Source of the DNA: Paracoccus sp. (in: a-proteobacteria)
Lineage (GTDB): Bacteria > Pseudomonadota > Alphaproteobacteria > Rhodobacterales > Rhodobacteraceae
Length of the DNA stretch: 64,000 nt
Direction of reading: 5' to 3'
Assembly: GCF_030538755.1 (NCBI RefSeq)
Contig: NZ_JAUNTJ010000001.1
Span: 62,001-126,000 of the forward strand
The notes below the pieces were generated by a model. The model was not told where the DNA came from. It did no database searches and saw only the letters and a program-made list of their open reading frames with translations. The stretch's first letter is position 1, and each line of letters starts with the position of its first letter. Position numbers and translations under genes: made by a program. This document shows, one piece after another, positions 45,718 to 54,283 of this stretch.

Positions 45718-45779
45718 CATCTTTGGTCCCAAAAATATCCCGGGGGAATCGCCGGAACGGCGATGGGGGCTGGCCCCCT
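45718..45779 (-). repeat. Dispersed intergenic repeat family B, copy 3
   Basis: Reverse orientation: read on the minus strand the hairpins come first and the tail CGGGATATTTTTGGGACCAAAGATG last. The hairpins are ATCGCC-GGAAC-GGCGAT and a neighbouring GGGGGC-TG-GCCCCC. The element lies between the divergent marC and tatA genes. Confidence 0.72.
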
Positions 45780-45920
45780 GCGGCGGTGACATCCCCAGAC
45801 CAACACCCATCACCACCCCCCTTCGCAGCGCCGATCACGCAAACGGGCTTTGCAATCACGGCCCTGACACCCTAAAAACGATGCGTCGGGCGGATTGTCT
45901 GCCTGCAAAGGGGTAAAGTC

Positions 45921-46154
45921 ATGCTGAATAACATCGGCCTTCCCGGCCTTCTGCTGATCGCGGTGATCGTGCTGGTCCTGTTCGGACGCGGCAAGGTCAG
46001 TTCCCTCATGGGCGAGGTGGGCAAGGGAATCACCGCGTTCAAAAAAGGCGTCAAGGACGGCAATGACGAAATCGAAAAGGCCGCCGCCGAACCAAAGGAC
46101 GTGCCGGGCGAAAAGGCCCGCGACGTGACGCCGCACACCACCGATCGCGTCTGA
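45921..46154 (+). CDS. tatA: Twin-arginine translocase subunit TatA
   Basis: A 77-residue protein with a short N-terminal membrane helix ([17 protein letters not shown]), the FGRGK hinge and an amphipathic helix ([18 protein letters not shown]), then a charged tail. It forms the pore-like part of the Tat system for folded proteins. First gene of tatABC; ribosome site AAAGGGG at 45907-45913, 7 nt before the ATG. One likely client encoded here is the RR-signal L,D-transpeptidase at 29365. Confidence 0.96.
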   Translation: MLNNIGLPGLLLIAVIVLVLFGRGKVSSLMGEVGKGITAFKKGVKDGNDEIEKAAAEPKDVPGEKARDVTPHTTDRV

Positions 46155-46170
46155 CCGGGACCGCGCCGCC

Positions 46171-46668
46171 ATGCTGGACATCGGCTGGAGCGAGCTTCTG
46201 GTGATCGGCGTCGTCGCGCTGATCGTCATCGGCCCCGAGGATCTGCCGCGCCTGTTTCGGTCCCTTGGCCGGTTCACCGCCAAGGCGCGCGGCATGGCGC
46301 GCGAATTTTCGCAGGCGATGGACGATGCCGCGAAAACATCGGGTCTGGACGATGCGGCCTCGACGCTGCGCGACGTCAAGAATATCACCTCGAAAAAGAA
46401 CCTCGGGCTGGATGCGCTGGACCGTGCGGCCGACCGTTTCGAAAAATGGGACCCCAAGGTATCCGCGACGCGCGCCGCGCGGCCCGATCCTGCGGCCCCC
46501 AGCCCGACCGGCACAGTTGTCCCGACCGCCGATCTGCCCGATCCCGCACCGGCCTCCGATCCCGCACCGGCCCCCGCCCCCACACCTGCCCCCGCGCCCG
46601 CCCCTCAGGCAGCGCCGGGCACCCGCCGCCTGCGCGCCATCCGCCGCAGTGACCTGAACGAGGGCTGA
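46171..46668 (+). CDS. tatB: Twin-arginine translocase subunit TatB
   Basis: A 165-residue Tat[36 protein letters not shown] forms the membrane helix with the Glu and the start of the amphipathic helix, followed by a long polar region. The C-terminal tail is Pro/Ala-rich with repeated DPAPA-type units, as in many alphaproteobacterial TatB proteins. It works with TatC as the receptor for twin-arginine signals. It lies 16 nt after tatA. Confidence 0.95.
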   Translation: MLDIGWSELLVIGVVALIVIGPEDLPRLFRSLGRFTAKARGMAREFSQAMDDAAKTSGLDDAASTLRDVKNITSKKNLGLDALDRAADRFEKWDPKVSATRAARPDPAAPSPTGTVVPTADLPDPAPASDPAPAPAPTPAPAPAPQAAPGTRRLRAIRRSDLNEG

Positions 46669-46669
46669 C

Positions 46670-47527
46670 GTGGCCGGACAGACCAAACGACCCGACGACA
46701 TCGACGATTCCTCGGCCCCCCTGATCGAGCATCTGAAAGAACTGCGCACCCGGATCATCTGGTCGCTGGTGGCTTTCGTTTCGGCCATGCTGATCTGCTA
46801 TATGGTGTGGAACCCGATCTATAACTTCCTCACCCGCCCGATCTGCGCCGCGCTGGAAACGCGCGGTCAGGGATGCGGGCTGATCCTGCTGAAATTGCAG
46901 GAAGGCTTTATCGTCGCCATCCAGATCAGCTTTCTGGGCGGCTTCATCCTGGCCTTTCCGGTCATCGCCTATCAGCTCTGGCGCTTTGTCGCGCCGGGCC
47001 TGTATCGCAGCGAAAAACAGGCGTTTCTGCCGTTCCTGATCGCCTCGCCCGCGATGTTCTTTCTGGGCGCGGCCTTCGCCTATTACATCATCCTGCCCAT
47101 GGCCTACAGCTTCTTTCTGGGCTTCCAGCAAGGCCCGATAGCCCTGCCGGACGAGGTGACAGGCACCCCCAACCCGATGGCGGGCATCGTGTTTCAAGGC
47201 TCGGTCAGCGAATATCTGGCCCTGACGACGAAGTTCATTCTGGCCTTCGGCCTGTCATTCCAACTGCCCGTGGCCCTGACCCTGATGGGCAAGGCCGGAC
47301 TGGTTGAATCCGCCGGTCTGGCCAGCGTGCGCCGCTATGCCATCCTTGGCATCATGATGCTGTCAGCCATCGTCACCCCCCCCGATGTGGTGTCGCAGAT
47401 CGTGCTGTTTACCGTGGTTTACGGGCTTTACGAAATCTCGATCCAGCTGGTCAAACGCATCGAAAAACGGCGCGAAAATGACCTGCGCGCACAGGGCCTG
47501 TGGGTAGAGGACGACGAAAAGGCATGA
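46670..47527 (+). CDS. tatC: Twin-arginine translocase subunit TatC
   Basis: A 285-residue membrane protein with six helices. [20 protein letters not shown] at the N-terminus is the signal-recognition region; [29 protein letters not shown] and the [14 protein letters not shown]-type loop are also typical. It starts with GTG one nucleotide after the tatB stop. Its TGA overlaps the start of the DUF815 gene (ATGA). It forms the Tat substrate receptor with TatB. Confidence 0.97.
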   Translation: MAGQTKRPDDIDDSSAPLIEHLKELRTRIIWSLVAFVSAMLICYMVWNPIYNFLTRPICAALETRGQGCGLILLKLQEGFIVAIQISFLGGFILAFPVIAYQLWRFVAPGLYRSEKQAFLPFLIASPAMFFLGAAFAYYIILPMAYSFFLGFQQGPIALPDEVTGTPNPMAGIVFQGSVSEYLALTTKFILAFGLSFQLPVALTLMGKAGLVESAGLASVRRYAILGIMMLSAIVTPPDVVSQIVLFTVVYGLYEISIQLVKRIEKRRENDLRAQGLWVEDDEKA

Positions 47528-48372
47528 CCACCGGTCCCGACCCGCTGACCCGTATTGCCGATGCGCTGGACCGTCTGGCCCCCGCGCCCGTTCCCGCGCC
47601 GGATTTCACCGGCGCACCCGCCTATGTCTGGCACCCCGACCCCGACCGGCTGGACCCGGTGGAAACCATCGCCCGCGTCGATCTGGTGCAACTGATCGGC
47701 ATCGACCGCGCCCGCGACACGCTGCTGGCCAATACGCTGCAATTCGCGCGCGGCCACGGCGCCAACAATGCCCTGCTGTGGGGCGCGCGGGGCATGGGCA
47801 AATCCTCGCTGGTCAAGGCGGTCCACGCAGCGGCGCGCGAACAGGGCCTGCCGCTGGTGCTGGTGGAAATCAGCCGCGAGGATCTGGCCTCGGTCAGCCG
47901 CCTGCTGGCCATGCTGGGCCGGGCACAGGACCACCGCTTTCTGCTGTTCGCCGATGACCTGTCCTTCAGCCATGACGACGCGACCTATAAATCGCTCAAG
48001 GCGGTGCTGGACGGCGGCATCGCCGGACGCCCGGAAAACGTCGTGCTTTACGCAACCTCGAACCGCCGCCACCTGATGCCGCGCGACATGATCGACAACG
48101 AACGCGCCACCGCCATCCACCCCGGCGAAGCGGTCGAGGAAAAAGTCTCGCTCTCTGACCGCTTTGGCCTGTGGCTGGGCTTCCACCCCTGTTCGCAGGA
48201 TGAATACCTGACCATGATCGAGGGCTACTGCCGCGCCGCCGGCCTGACCATCGCCCCCGAAACCCTGCGCGCCGAGGCGATCGAATGGCAAGCCACCCGA
48301 GGCGCCCGCTCGGGCCGCGTCGCATGGCAATTCTTCACCGATCTCGCCGGCCGCCACGGAATCGCGACCTAG
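47524..48372 (+). CDS. DUF815 P-loop ATPase
   Basis: A 282-residue AAA-like ATPase. Walker [15 protein letters not shown] and Walker [15 protein letters not shown] are clear; [14 protein letters not shown] is the sensor-like DUF815 motif, and the C-terminal helical part follows. Function in bacteria is unknown. ATGA overlap with tatC gives strong evidence of cotranslation with the Tat operon, and this order is frequent in Rhodobacterales. ATG 47524 is chosen over an earlier in-frame GTG-like reading within tatC. Confidence 0.92.
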   Translation: MTTGPDPLTRIADALDRLAPAPVPAPDFTGAPAYVWHPDPDRLDPVETIARVDLVQLIGIDRARDTLLANTLQFARGHGANNALLWGARGMGKSSLVKAVHAAAREQGLPLVLVEISREDLASVSRLLAMLGRAQDHRFLLFADDLSFSHDDATYKSLKAVLDGGIAGRPENVVLYATSNRRHLMPRDMIDNERATAIHPGEAVEEKVSLSDRFGLWLGFHPCSQDEYLTMIEGYCRAAGLTIAPETLRAEAIEWQATRGARSGRVAWQFFTDLAGRHGIAT

Positions 48373-48443
48373 CCCCCGCACCACAGCGACGCAGCCCAAT
48401 CGACCCGCACAAACCGCTTGCGCATGGGGCCGCCCGACCCTGC

Positions 48444-48492
48444 TCATCTTTGGTCCAGAAATATCCCGGGGGTCCGGGGGCTGGCCCCCGGC
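48444..48492 (-). repeat. Dispersed intergenic repeat family B, copy 4
   Basis: Reverse orientation: on the minus strand a CCGGGGG-CCAG-CCCCCGG-type hairpin precedes CCCCCGGGATATTTCTGGACCAAAGATGA. It lies between the convergent DUF815 and hydrolase genes, where a terminator role is possible. Confidence 0.75.
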
Positions 48493-48530
48493 CATCGCGG
48501 GACGCAAACTATCCAAACCGCCGGTCCCCC

Positions 48531-49301
48531 TCAGGGCAAACCACGCAGAAAACCGACCATCCCGGCCATGACCTGCGCGGTATTCTCGCGGTGCGGCAGA
48601 TGGCCTGCGCCGGGGATCAGCATCAGTTGCGCGCCGGTTGCCGCTGCGATGCGGCGGGGATGTTCGGCTGTGCCATATTCATCGGCCTCGCCATGGATGA
48701 CCAGCGCCGGGCAGCGCACCTGTGGCAAGGCGGCGTTCAGCGACCAATCGGCAAAGCCGGGGTGCAGCCAGGTTTCTGTCCATGCGTCCACCACCCAACG
48801 CGCCTGATCGCCGTGATAGCGGGCGATGCGGGCAAGGTTTTCGGGCGCGGCGAACATGGCCTTGGCGGCGCGGATACCCGCTGCCGTCAGATCCTCAAGA
48901 AAAGCCTGCGCCGAAATCGTTATCAGCCCCGCCACGCGGTCGGGATATTGCGCCGCCGTTTCCACCGCCATGCCGCCGCCGACGCTGTGGCCTGCAATGA
49001 TAAAGCGGTCCAGCCCCAGCGCATCGGCCAGTTGCACGATCCGCGCGGCCTCGGCCGCGATGAAATCCAGCGGCGGCAGGGCCTGCTGCGGCGATGACTG
49101 CCCGTATCCGGCGCGGTCATAGGCGGCGACCATGCGCCCCGATTGCTGCGCCAGCACCTCGGGCAGATCGCGCCACAGCGCCACCGACCCCAGCGAATCG
49201 TGCAGCATCAGCACCGGCAGGCCCGCCGCCGCATCCGGGTGCCAGACCCGCGCCGCAATCGTGGCATCGCCCATATCCAGCCGATGATCCGTGATCTGCA
49301 T
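48531..49301 (-). CDS. Alpha/beta hydrolase
   Basis: A 256-residue hydrolase with the lid-type fold. Oxyanion motif LMLHDSLGSVALWRDLPE, nucleophile elbow GHSVGGGMAV and the C-terminal GAGHLPHRE histidine are seen. The substrate is unknown; the group includes 3-oxoadipate enol-lactonase-like and esterase enzymes. ATG 49301 is preceded by GGGGG. It is divergent from the SDR gene with 62 nt between, and both sit at the edge of the purine cluster, which may be chance. Confidence 0.85.
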   Translation of the reverse strand: MQITDHRLDMGDATIAARVWHPDAAAGLPVLMLHDSLGSVALWRDLPEVLAQQSGRMVAAYDRAGYGQSSPQQALPPLDFIAAEAARIVQLADALGLDRFIIAGHSVGGGMAVETAAQYPDRVAGLITISAQAFLEDLTAAGIRAAKAMFAAPENLARIARYHGDQARWVVDAWTETWLHPGFADWSLNAALPQVRCPALVIHGEADEYGTAEHPRRIAAATGAQLMLIPGAGHLPHRENTAQVMAGMVGFLRGLP

Positions 49302-49363
49302 CAATCCCCCTTGCCGTGCCGCCTGTCGGGCCTAAGCTGACCTGTCAGCTAAAGGAGAACCAG

Positions 49364-50104
49364 ATGCGACTGCAAGGCAAGACCGTGATCGTCACCGGGG
49401 GCGCTTCGGGCTTTGGGGCCGGGATCGTGCGCAAATTCGTGGCCGAGGGCGCGCGGGTGATGATCGCCGATCTGAACGCCGAGGCCGCCGCCCGCATCGC
49501 CGCCGAAACCGGCGGTATCGCGCAGCAGGTGGACGTGGCCGATGGCGCTTCGGTTGCGGCCATGGCGCAGGCGGCGGTCAAGGCGATGTCGCGCATCGAC
49601 ATTCTGGTGAACAACGCCGGGATCACGCATCTGCCCACCCCGCTGGAGGATGTGGCGGAGGACGAATTCGACCGGGTGTTCGCCGTGAACTGCAAATCCG
49701 TTTACCTGACGGCCCGCGCGCTGGTGCCGCAGATGAAGGCTGCCGGGGCGGGGGCGATCATCAACGTGGCCTCGACCGCGGGCCTGTCGCCGCGCCCGCG
49801 CCTGAACTGGTATAATGCGTCCAAGGGGTGGATGATTACCGCCACCCGCACCATGGCGGTGGAGCTGGCCCCGGCAGGCATCCGGGTGAACGCGCTGTGC
49901 CCGGTGGCGGGCGAAACGCCGCTGCTGGCCAGCTTTATGGGCGAGGACACGCCGGAAATGCGGGCGAAATTCCTGTCCACCATCCCGATTGGCCGCTTTT
50001 CCACGCCCGAGGATCTGGGCAACGCCGCCTGCTTCCTTGCCTCGGACGAGGCGGGGATGATTACCGGCGCGGCCCTGACCGTCGATGGCGGGCGCTGCAT
50101 CTGA
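49364..50104 (+). CDS. Short-chain dehydrogenase/reductase
   Basis: A 246-residue classical SDR: cofactor motif GGASGFGAGI (TGxxxGxG type), NNAG core motif, Ser in VASTAGLS and the catalytic Tyr/Lys as YNASKG. The Asp in IADLNAE suggests NAD as cofactor. The C-terminus GAALTVDGGRCI is typical of oxidoreductases acting on small alcohols or sugars. The start at 49364 follows a strong AAAGGAGA. The substrate is unknown; it is convergent with allE. Confidence 0.9.
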   Translation: MRLQGKTVIVTGGASGFGAGIVRKFVAEGARVMIADLNAEAAARIAAETGGIAQQVDVADGASVAAMAQAAVKAMSRIDILVNNAGITHLPTPLEDVAEDEFDRVFAVNCKSVYLTARALVPQMKAAGAGAIINVASTAGLSPRPRLNWYNASKGWMITATRTMAVELAPAGIRVNALCPVAGETPLLASFMGEDTPEMRAKFLSTIPIGRFSTPEDLGNAACFLASDEAGMITGAALTVDGGRCI

Positions 50105-50111
50105 CCTGGCG

Positions 50112-50137
50112 TAGCCCGCCGGGGGAACGGCGGGCTA
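50112..50137. terminator. Hairpin between convergent SDR and allE genes
   Basis: A perfect 9-bp stem TAGCCCGCC / GGCGGGCTA with an 8-nt loop; one arm includes the allE stop codon. There is no T-run, so it may be a Rho-assisted terminator or simply a structured end. Confidence 0.5.
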
Positions 50138-51103
50138 ACCGTTCCGCCACAGCGGCGCGTGGCGGTTGACGTCCTTATACAGCAGGTAACGGAACCGCCC
50201 CGGCCCGCCAGCATAGCAGGCTTGCGGGCAAAAGGCGCGCAGCCACATGAAATCGCCCGGCCCGACCTCGATCCAGTCGCGGTTCAGGCGATAGACGGCC
50301 TTGCCCTCTAACACGAACAGCCCGTGTTCCATGACATGGGTTTCGGCAAAGGGGATGGTGCCGCCGGGCAGAAAGGTGACGATGGTGATGTGCATGTCGT
50401 GGCGCAGATCGGCCGGGTCCATAAAGCGGGTGGTGGCCCAGGCACCATCGGTATCGGGCATGGGCGAGGGCGCAACGTCCTGTTCCTGCACCACGATCAC
50501 GTCGGGCTTGCCGATGCCCGCCGCCGGTTGCCAGCGTTTGCGCCACCAGTGAAAGCCGCAGTTGCCGGGCGTGGCGTTGCGCACCGACCATGCCGCGCCG
50601 GGCGGGATATAGGCAAAGCCGCCGGGGTGCAGGTTATGGGTCTGGCCGTCGATGGTGACATCCAGATCGCCGCCGGTGACGAACAGGGCCGATTGCACCT
50701 CGGGGTCGTCCTCGGGCGTGTCGCAGCCGCCGCCCTCGGCCAGCTCGACGATATATTGGCTGAAGGTTTCCGCAAAGCCCGACAACGGGCGCGCGATCAT
50801 CCACATGCGCATCCCGGTCCAGCCGGGCAGATAGCTGGTTACGATGTCGCGCATGACGGTGCGCGGGATCACGGCATAGGCGTTGGTAAAGACGGCGGTA
50901 TCGGTGGTCAGCCCGCTTTGCGGCGGCAGTCCGGCCACCGGCCCGGCATAGGGACCGGGCGCGACAGGCTGGGTGATGCGGACCGGATCGCCGGTCGGCG
51001 CGCCCGCGGGCGGCTGATCGGCGGGGCCACCCGTGCCGGGGGCCGGGGCGCTGCCTGCGCCAATCCCGGTGTCGCGGCGGGCGTCGGTGTCGGGGGGGGT
51101 CAT
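50135..51103 (-). CDS. allE: (S)-ureidoglycine aminohydrolase
   Basis: A 322-residue bicupin protein that turns (S)-ureidoglycine to (S)-ureidoglycolate and ammonia. FTNAYAVIPRTVMRDIVTSYLPGW, ARPLSGFAETFSQYIVELAEGGGCDTPEDD, PGGTIPFAETHVMEHGLFVLEGKAVYRLN and GDFMWLRAFCPQACYAGG are diagnostic, and the second cupin has the Mn-binding His/Glu set. The N-terminus has an unusual extension of about 65 residues rich in Gly, Pro and Ala. It is kept because the ATG at 51103 overlaps the puuE stop (ATGA) and no internal Met exists before the fold. A C8 tract lies at codons 2-4. Confidence 0.92.
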   Translation of the reverse strand: MTPPDTDARRDTGIGAGSAPAPGTGGPADQPPAGAPTGDPVRITQPVAPGPYAGPVAGLPPQSGLTTDTAVFTNAYAVIPRTVMRDIVTSYLPGWTGMRMWMIARPLSGFAETFSQYIVELAEGGGCDTPEDDPEVQSALFVTGGDLDVTIDGQTHNLHPGGFAYIPPGAAWSVRNATPGNCGFHWWRKRWQPAAGIGKPDVIVVQEQDVAPSPMPDTDGAWATTRFMDPADLRHDMHITIVTFLPGGTIPFAETHVMEHGLFVLEGKAVYRLNRDWIEVGPGDFMWLRAFCPQACYAGGPGRFRYLLYKDVNRHAPLWRNG

Positions 51104-52506
51104 GTCAGCACCTCGCTCAGGCGCAGCGCGGCGATGCGCATGACCTGACGTTCGGCCTCGGCGCGTTCGGCTGCGGTGTCGTGATCGACGCGGCGCTGCA
51201 TGGCGGCAAGGATGCCCGCCTTGTCATGGTCGCGCACGGCGATGATGAAGGGAAAGCCGTGTTTGGCGGTATAGGCGGCGTTCAGCCGGGTAAAGGCCGC
51301 GCGCTCATCGTCGGTCAGCGCGTCCAGCCCCGCGCTGGCCTGCTCGGCGGTGGATTCGGCGGTCAGCCGTTTCGCCTGCGCCAGCTTGCCCGCAAGATCG
51401 GGATGCGCGCGCAGCACGGCCAGCCTTTCGTCATCAGAGGCCTGCCGGAAGATCTGCGCCATCCGCGCGGCCAGACCGGCGGCGCTGTCGTGAACCGCGC
51501 CCATTTCGGCCTCGAACACCCGCTGCGCGATAAAGGGGGAATGTTCATAGATGCCGCCGAACATATCGACAAATGCGGCGCGATCCATCTGCGAGGGGCG
51601 CAGGCGCGGCTGATAGGGATGCGTCGCGGCCCAATGCCGGGCGATGTCCAGCCGGGTGGCGAACCACACGCCGTCATGGGCGCGGGCGTGATCCAGAAAC
51701 CGCTGCACCGCCATTGCCCGCCCCGGACGCCCGGCCAGCCGGCAATGCAGGCCGATGCTGAACATCTTTGGCGCGCCCGCCCGGCCTTCGGCATACAGCA
51801 TGTCAAAGCTGTCGCGCAGATAGTCAAGGAAATCGGTGCCGGTGCCGAACCCCTGACCCGAGGAAAACCGCATGTCATTGGCGTCCATCGTATAGGGCAC
51901 CATCAGTTGCGGCCTGCCGTTGTGGACATGCCAATAGGGCAGGTCGTCGGCGATGCTGTCGGCCAGATATTCGAACCCGCCTTCCTCGCAGCCAAGCGCC
52001 ACCGTGTTCATGCTGGTGCGCCCCTGATAGAACCCCAGCGGGCGGCTGCCGGTGACGGCGCGGTGCAGGGCGATCGCCTGTGCGATGTGATCGGCCTCGA
52101 CCTCGCGCGGGGTATCGCGATAGTCGATCCACTTCAGCCCGTGCGTGGCGATTTCCCAGCCCGCCGCCTGCATCGCGGCCACCTGTTCGGGCGCGCGTTC
52201 CAGCGCGGTGGCGACGCCATAGACGGTGACGGGCACATCCGCCAGCAGCCGATACAGCCGCCAGAACCCCGCCCGCGCGCCGTAGTCATAGATGGATTCC
52301 ATGTTCCAGTGCCGCTGCCCCGGCCAGGGCTGCGCGCCGATGATTTCCGACAGGAAGGCCTCGGATGCGGTATCGCCATGCTCGATGCTGTTTTCGCTGC
52401 CTTCTTCGTAATTCACGACGATCTGCACGGCGATTCTGGCCCCGCCCGGCCATTGCGGATCGGGTGGCCGGGGGCCATGGCCTCGCATGTCGCGGCTGTA
52501 GCGCAT
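51100..52506 (-). CDS. puuE: PuuE allantoinase fused to UraD (OHCU decarboxylase)
   Basis: A 468-residue fusion. Residues 1-300 are a polysaccharide-deacetylase-like PuuE allantoinase (IVVNYEEGSENSIEHGD, GWEIATHGLKWIDY, GFYQGRTSMNTVAL), which opens allantoin to allantoate. Residues 305-468 are UraD, which decarboxylates OHCU to (S)-allantoin (FVDMFGGIYEHSPFIAQRVFE, AHPDLAGKLA, FPFIIAVRDHDK). The two steps are consecutive. Start ATG 52506 follows AAAGGAA; the larger frame upstream is not conserved. A TTGCT-GTC-AGCAA palindrome lies 20 nt upstream. Confidence 0.93.
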   Translation of the reverse strand: MRYSRDMRGHGPRPPDPQWPGGARIAVQIVVNYEEGSENSIEHGDTASEAFLSEIIGAQPWPGQRHWNMESIYDYGARAGFWRLYRLLADVPVTVYGVATALERAPEQVAAMQAAGWEIATHGLKWIDYRDTPREVEADHIAQAIALHRAVTGSRPLGFYQGRTSMNTVALGCEEGGFEYLADSIADDLPYWHVHNGRPQLMVPYTMDANDMRFSSGQGFGTGTDFLDYLRDSFDMLYAEGRAGAPKMFSIGLHCRLAGRPGRAMAVQRFLDHARAHDGVWFATRLDIARHWAATHPYQPRLRPSQMDRAAFVDMFGGIYEHSPFIAQRVFEAEMGAVHDSAAGLAARMAQIFRQASDDERLAVLRAHPDLAGKLAQAKRLTAESTAEQASAGLDALTDDERAAFTRLNAAYTAKHGFPFIIAVRDHDKAGILAAMQRRVDHDTAAERAEAERQVMRIAALRLSEVLT

Positions 52507-52525
52507 CGGGGTTCCTTTCGCATTG

Positions 52526-52538
52526 TTGCTGTCAGCAA
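52526..52538. promoter_or_regulatory. Palindrome in the puuE leader
   Basis: TTGCT-GTC-AGCAA is a perfect 5-bp inverted repeat 20 nt before the puuE start, in the divergent gap to the FABP-like gene. It could be the site of the nearby IclR regulator; no second copy was seen before the permease or xdh genes. Confidence 0.35.
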
Positions 52539-52639
52539 AGCCGGTTGCGCGGCCAAGGGCAAGGGGGCGGCGCGGGCTGGCCAGACCGGGGGGCGGCGGG
52601 CGGTCAATTCTTGGGCATAGCCTGAACAAGGATGCTGCG

Positions 52640-53364
52640 ATGCGCCTGCCTGCCGACATCTTTGCCGAATCCGATGCCGATCCCGATACCCTGCCAACCT
52701 TGGCCCGCTGCGCCCGCTGGCCGGAACATGGCGGGCGGACGCAGGGCAGGATTCCAGCCCCAAGGCCGACGGGCCACAGCGCAAGCCCTTTACCGAAACC
52801 ATCACGATGGCGCCGATCGACCCGCAGACAAATGGGCCGCAGGTGTTCTATGGGCTGCGCTATCACATCCATATCACCACCCCGAACGAGGCCGCGATCT
52901 TTCACGATCAGGTTGGTTACTGGTTATGGGAACCGGCCACGGGGCTGAGCTTGCAGACGCTGGCGATTCTGCGCGGGCAATCGCTGCTGGCGGCGGGCAG
53001 GGCATCGGCGGATGCGCGCAGCTTTTCCGTCGAGGCGCGGCGGGGTGCGGCGACCTACGGCATCACCACGAATGAGTTTCTGGATCAGGCCTTCCGCACC
53101 GAACGCTATCGCATCGCCATCACCTGCCACGACGATGCAAGCTGGTCCTATCAGGCCGAAACCGACCTGATCGTGCGGGGGCCACCACGTCGCAACCGCT
53201 CGACCGCCCTGCAACCGCGTGATGAATGGGTTCAGCCCCAGCCGAGGCCGCTTAATCCGGCATCGCGGCACCCATGGCCTGTGACAACTGCCGCGCGGCC
53301 TCGGTCACGGCGGCGCCAAGGGTTTTCAGATGCTCGGGGCCGACGCGGTGGGTCGGCCCGCTGA
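52640..53364 (+). pseudogene. Frameshifted FABP/nitrobindin-like protein gene
   Basis: ATG 52640 gives MRLPADIFAESDADPDTL, then the frame changes. In the +1 neighbouring frame the protein continues as ANLGPLRPLAGTW, then through KADGPQRKPFTETITMAPIDP and VFYGLRYHIHITTPNEAAIFHDQVGYWLWEP, the strong signature of the FABP-family (DUF1794) beta-barrel proteins. Restoring one G in CTGCCAACC near 52693 (to CTGGCCAACC) would join them. The C-terminus also departs from the family after ETDLIVRG and runs into the antisense of iclR with no normal stop. Either the gene is decaying or there is a sequence error. Some such proteins bind haem or ligands; function here is not assigned. Confidence 0.75.
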
Positions 53365-54001
53365 TCGAGATCGCCGCGATGGGGCTGCCCTGTGCATCGG
53401 TGACGACGGCGGCGACGCAGCGCATTCCCGGCTCGACCTCTTCGCGGTCGAGGGCAAAGCCGCGGGCGCGGGTCGCCACCAGTTCCATATCGTCCGCGTC
53501 CGTGTCCAGCGCCATGATCGCCCGCCCCAGCCCCGAGGTCGCCAGCGGCAGCCGGGTGCCGGGCGGGAACAGCGCGCGGATCGGGCGCGGCGTTTCGGTC
53601 TGCGCCACGATCAGCACGGCATCGCCATCGCGGATGCCCAGATTGGCCGTTTCCGAGGTCGCCTGCATCAGCCGCCGCAGGATCGGCGCAGCCCGTTCGG
53701 CCAGCCCGCCCCGGCGCAGAAAGGCCGCGCCCATCCGATAGGTTTCCGGCCCGATATACCAGACCTGTGTGGCCGGGTCGGTATCGACCATGCCCCGCGC
53801 CCCCAGCGAGGCCAGCAGCCGATGCACGGTCGAGGCGGCTTGCCCGGTCTGGGCCGCGATTTCAGTCAGGGTCAGCCCGGCGGCCCCGGATCGGGCGATG
53901 CGGTCCAGCAGGTCCAGCGCCCGGTCCAGCACCTGAACGGTGGCGGGGGCGGCGGGCTTGGCTTTGGGCGGGCGACCCCGGCGGCGCGGTTGTTCGGGCA
54001 T
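53252..54001 (-). CDS. IclR family regulator, probably of purine catabolism
   Basis: A 249-residue regulator. It begins with a basic RRRGRPPKAK stretch, then a winged helix (VQVLDRALDLLDRIARSGAAGLTLTEIAAQTGQAASTVHRLLASL) and the IclR effector domain (PIRALFPPGTRLPLATSGLGRAIM, EEVEPGMRCVAAVV, PIAAISISGPTHRV). Its place between puuE-allE and the permease-uraH-puuD-xdh genes suggests an AllR-like role with a purine metabolite as effector, which is inference. Its 3' end overlaps the decayed FABP-like gene on the other strand. Confidence 0.9.
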   Translation of the reverse strand: MPEQPRRRGRPPKAKPAAPATVQVLDRALDLLDRIARSGAAGLTLTEIAAQTGQAASTVHRLLASLGARGMVDTDPATQVWYIGPETYRMGAAFLRRGGLAERAAPILRRLMQATSETANLGIRDGDAVLIVAQTETPRPIRALFPPGTRLPLATSGLGRAIMALDTDADDMELVATRARGFALDREEVEPGMRCVAAVVTDAQGSPIAAISISGPTHRVGPEHLKTLGAAVTEAARQLSQAMGAAMPD

Positions 54002-54283
54002 CTTTCTGCTCCTGTCGTCAGGGCGGGCAGGATAGGGGAATGTCCGGGGATGCCAAGGGGTTGAACCGACGCAGGGCGGCGTTCTGCCCGCAGGCCGGGC
54101 GCAGCGCCGCCGGATCTGCCCGATTTCTGCACAGCGGCGGAATGCGGCGGCCGGCCGGGCGGAATTTCATTTATCAGCCCCCGCACAGGGCGTTTTCTGA
54201 TACGGTTCACGGCATATCCGCGTGGGCGACCTCTGCCACGGGGTGGCCCGCACCCACATGCCGACCCGGAAAAAGGAGCCGAA
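54002..54283. other. Divergent control region between iclR and NCS2 permease genes
   Basis: A 282-nt non-coding gap with promoters expected for both sides. Seen are AATTTCATTTATCAG near 54161-54178 and TTTTCTGATACGG near 54189, the only AT-richer parts, and an AAAAAGGAG ribosome site before ATG 54284. No perfect palindrome stands out and no purine riboswitch fold was recognised. Confidence 0.5.

Noticed and set aside
52507-52905. N-terminal extension of PuuE
   Set aside because: It covers the promoter region and the antisense of the FABP-like gene; the conserved protein begins at MRYSRDMRGHGP with a ribosome site.
54002-54283. Purine riboswitch before the NCS2 permease
   Set aside because: The conserved purine-aptamer core was not seen, and such riboswitches are mainly known from Firmicutes.
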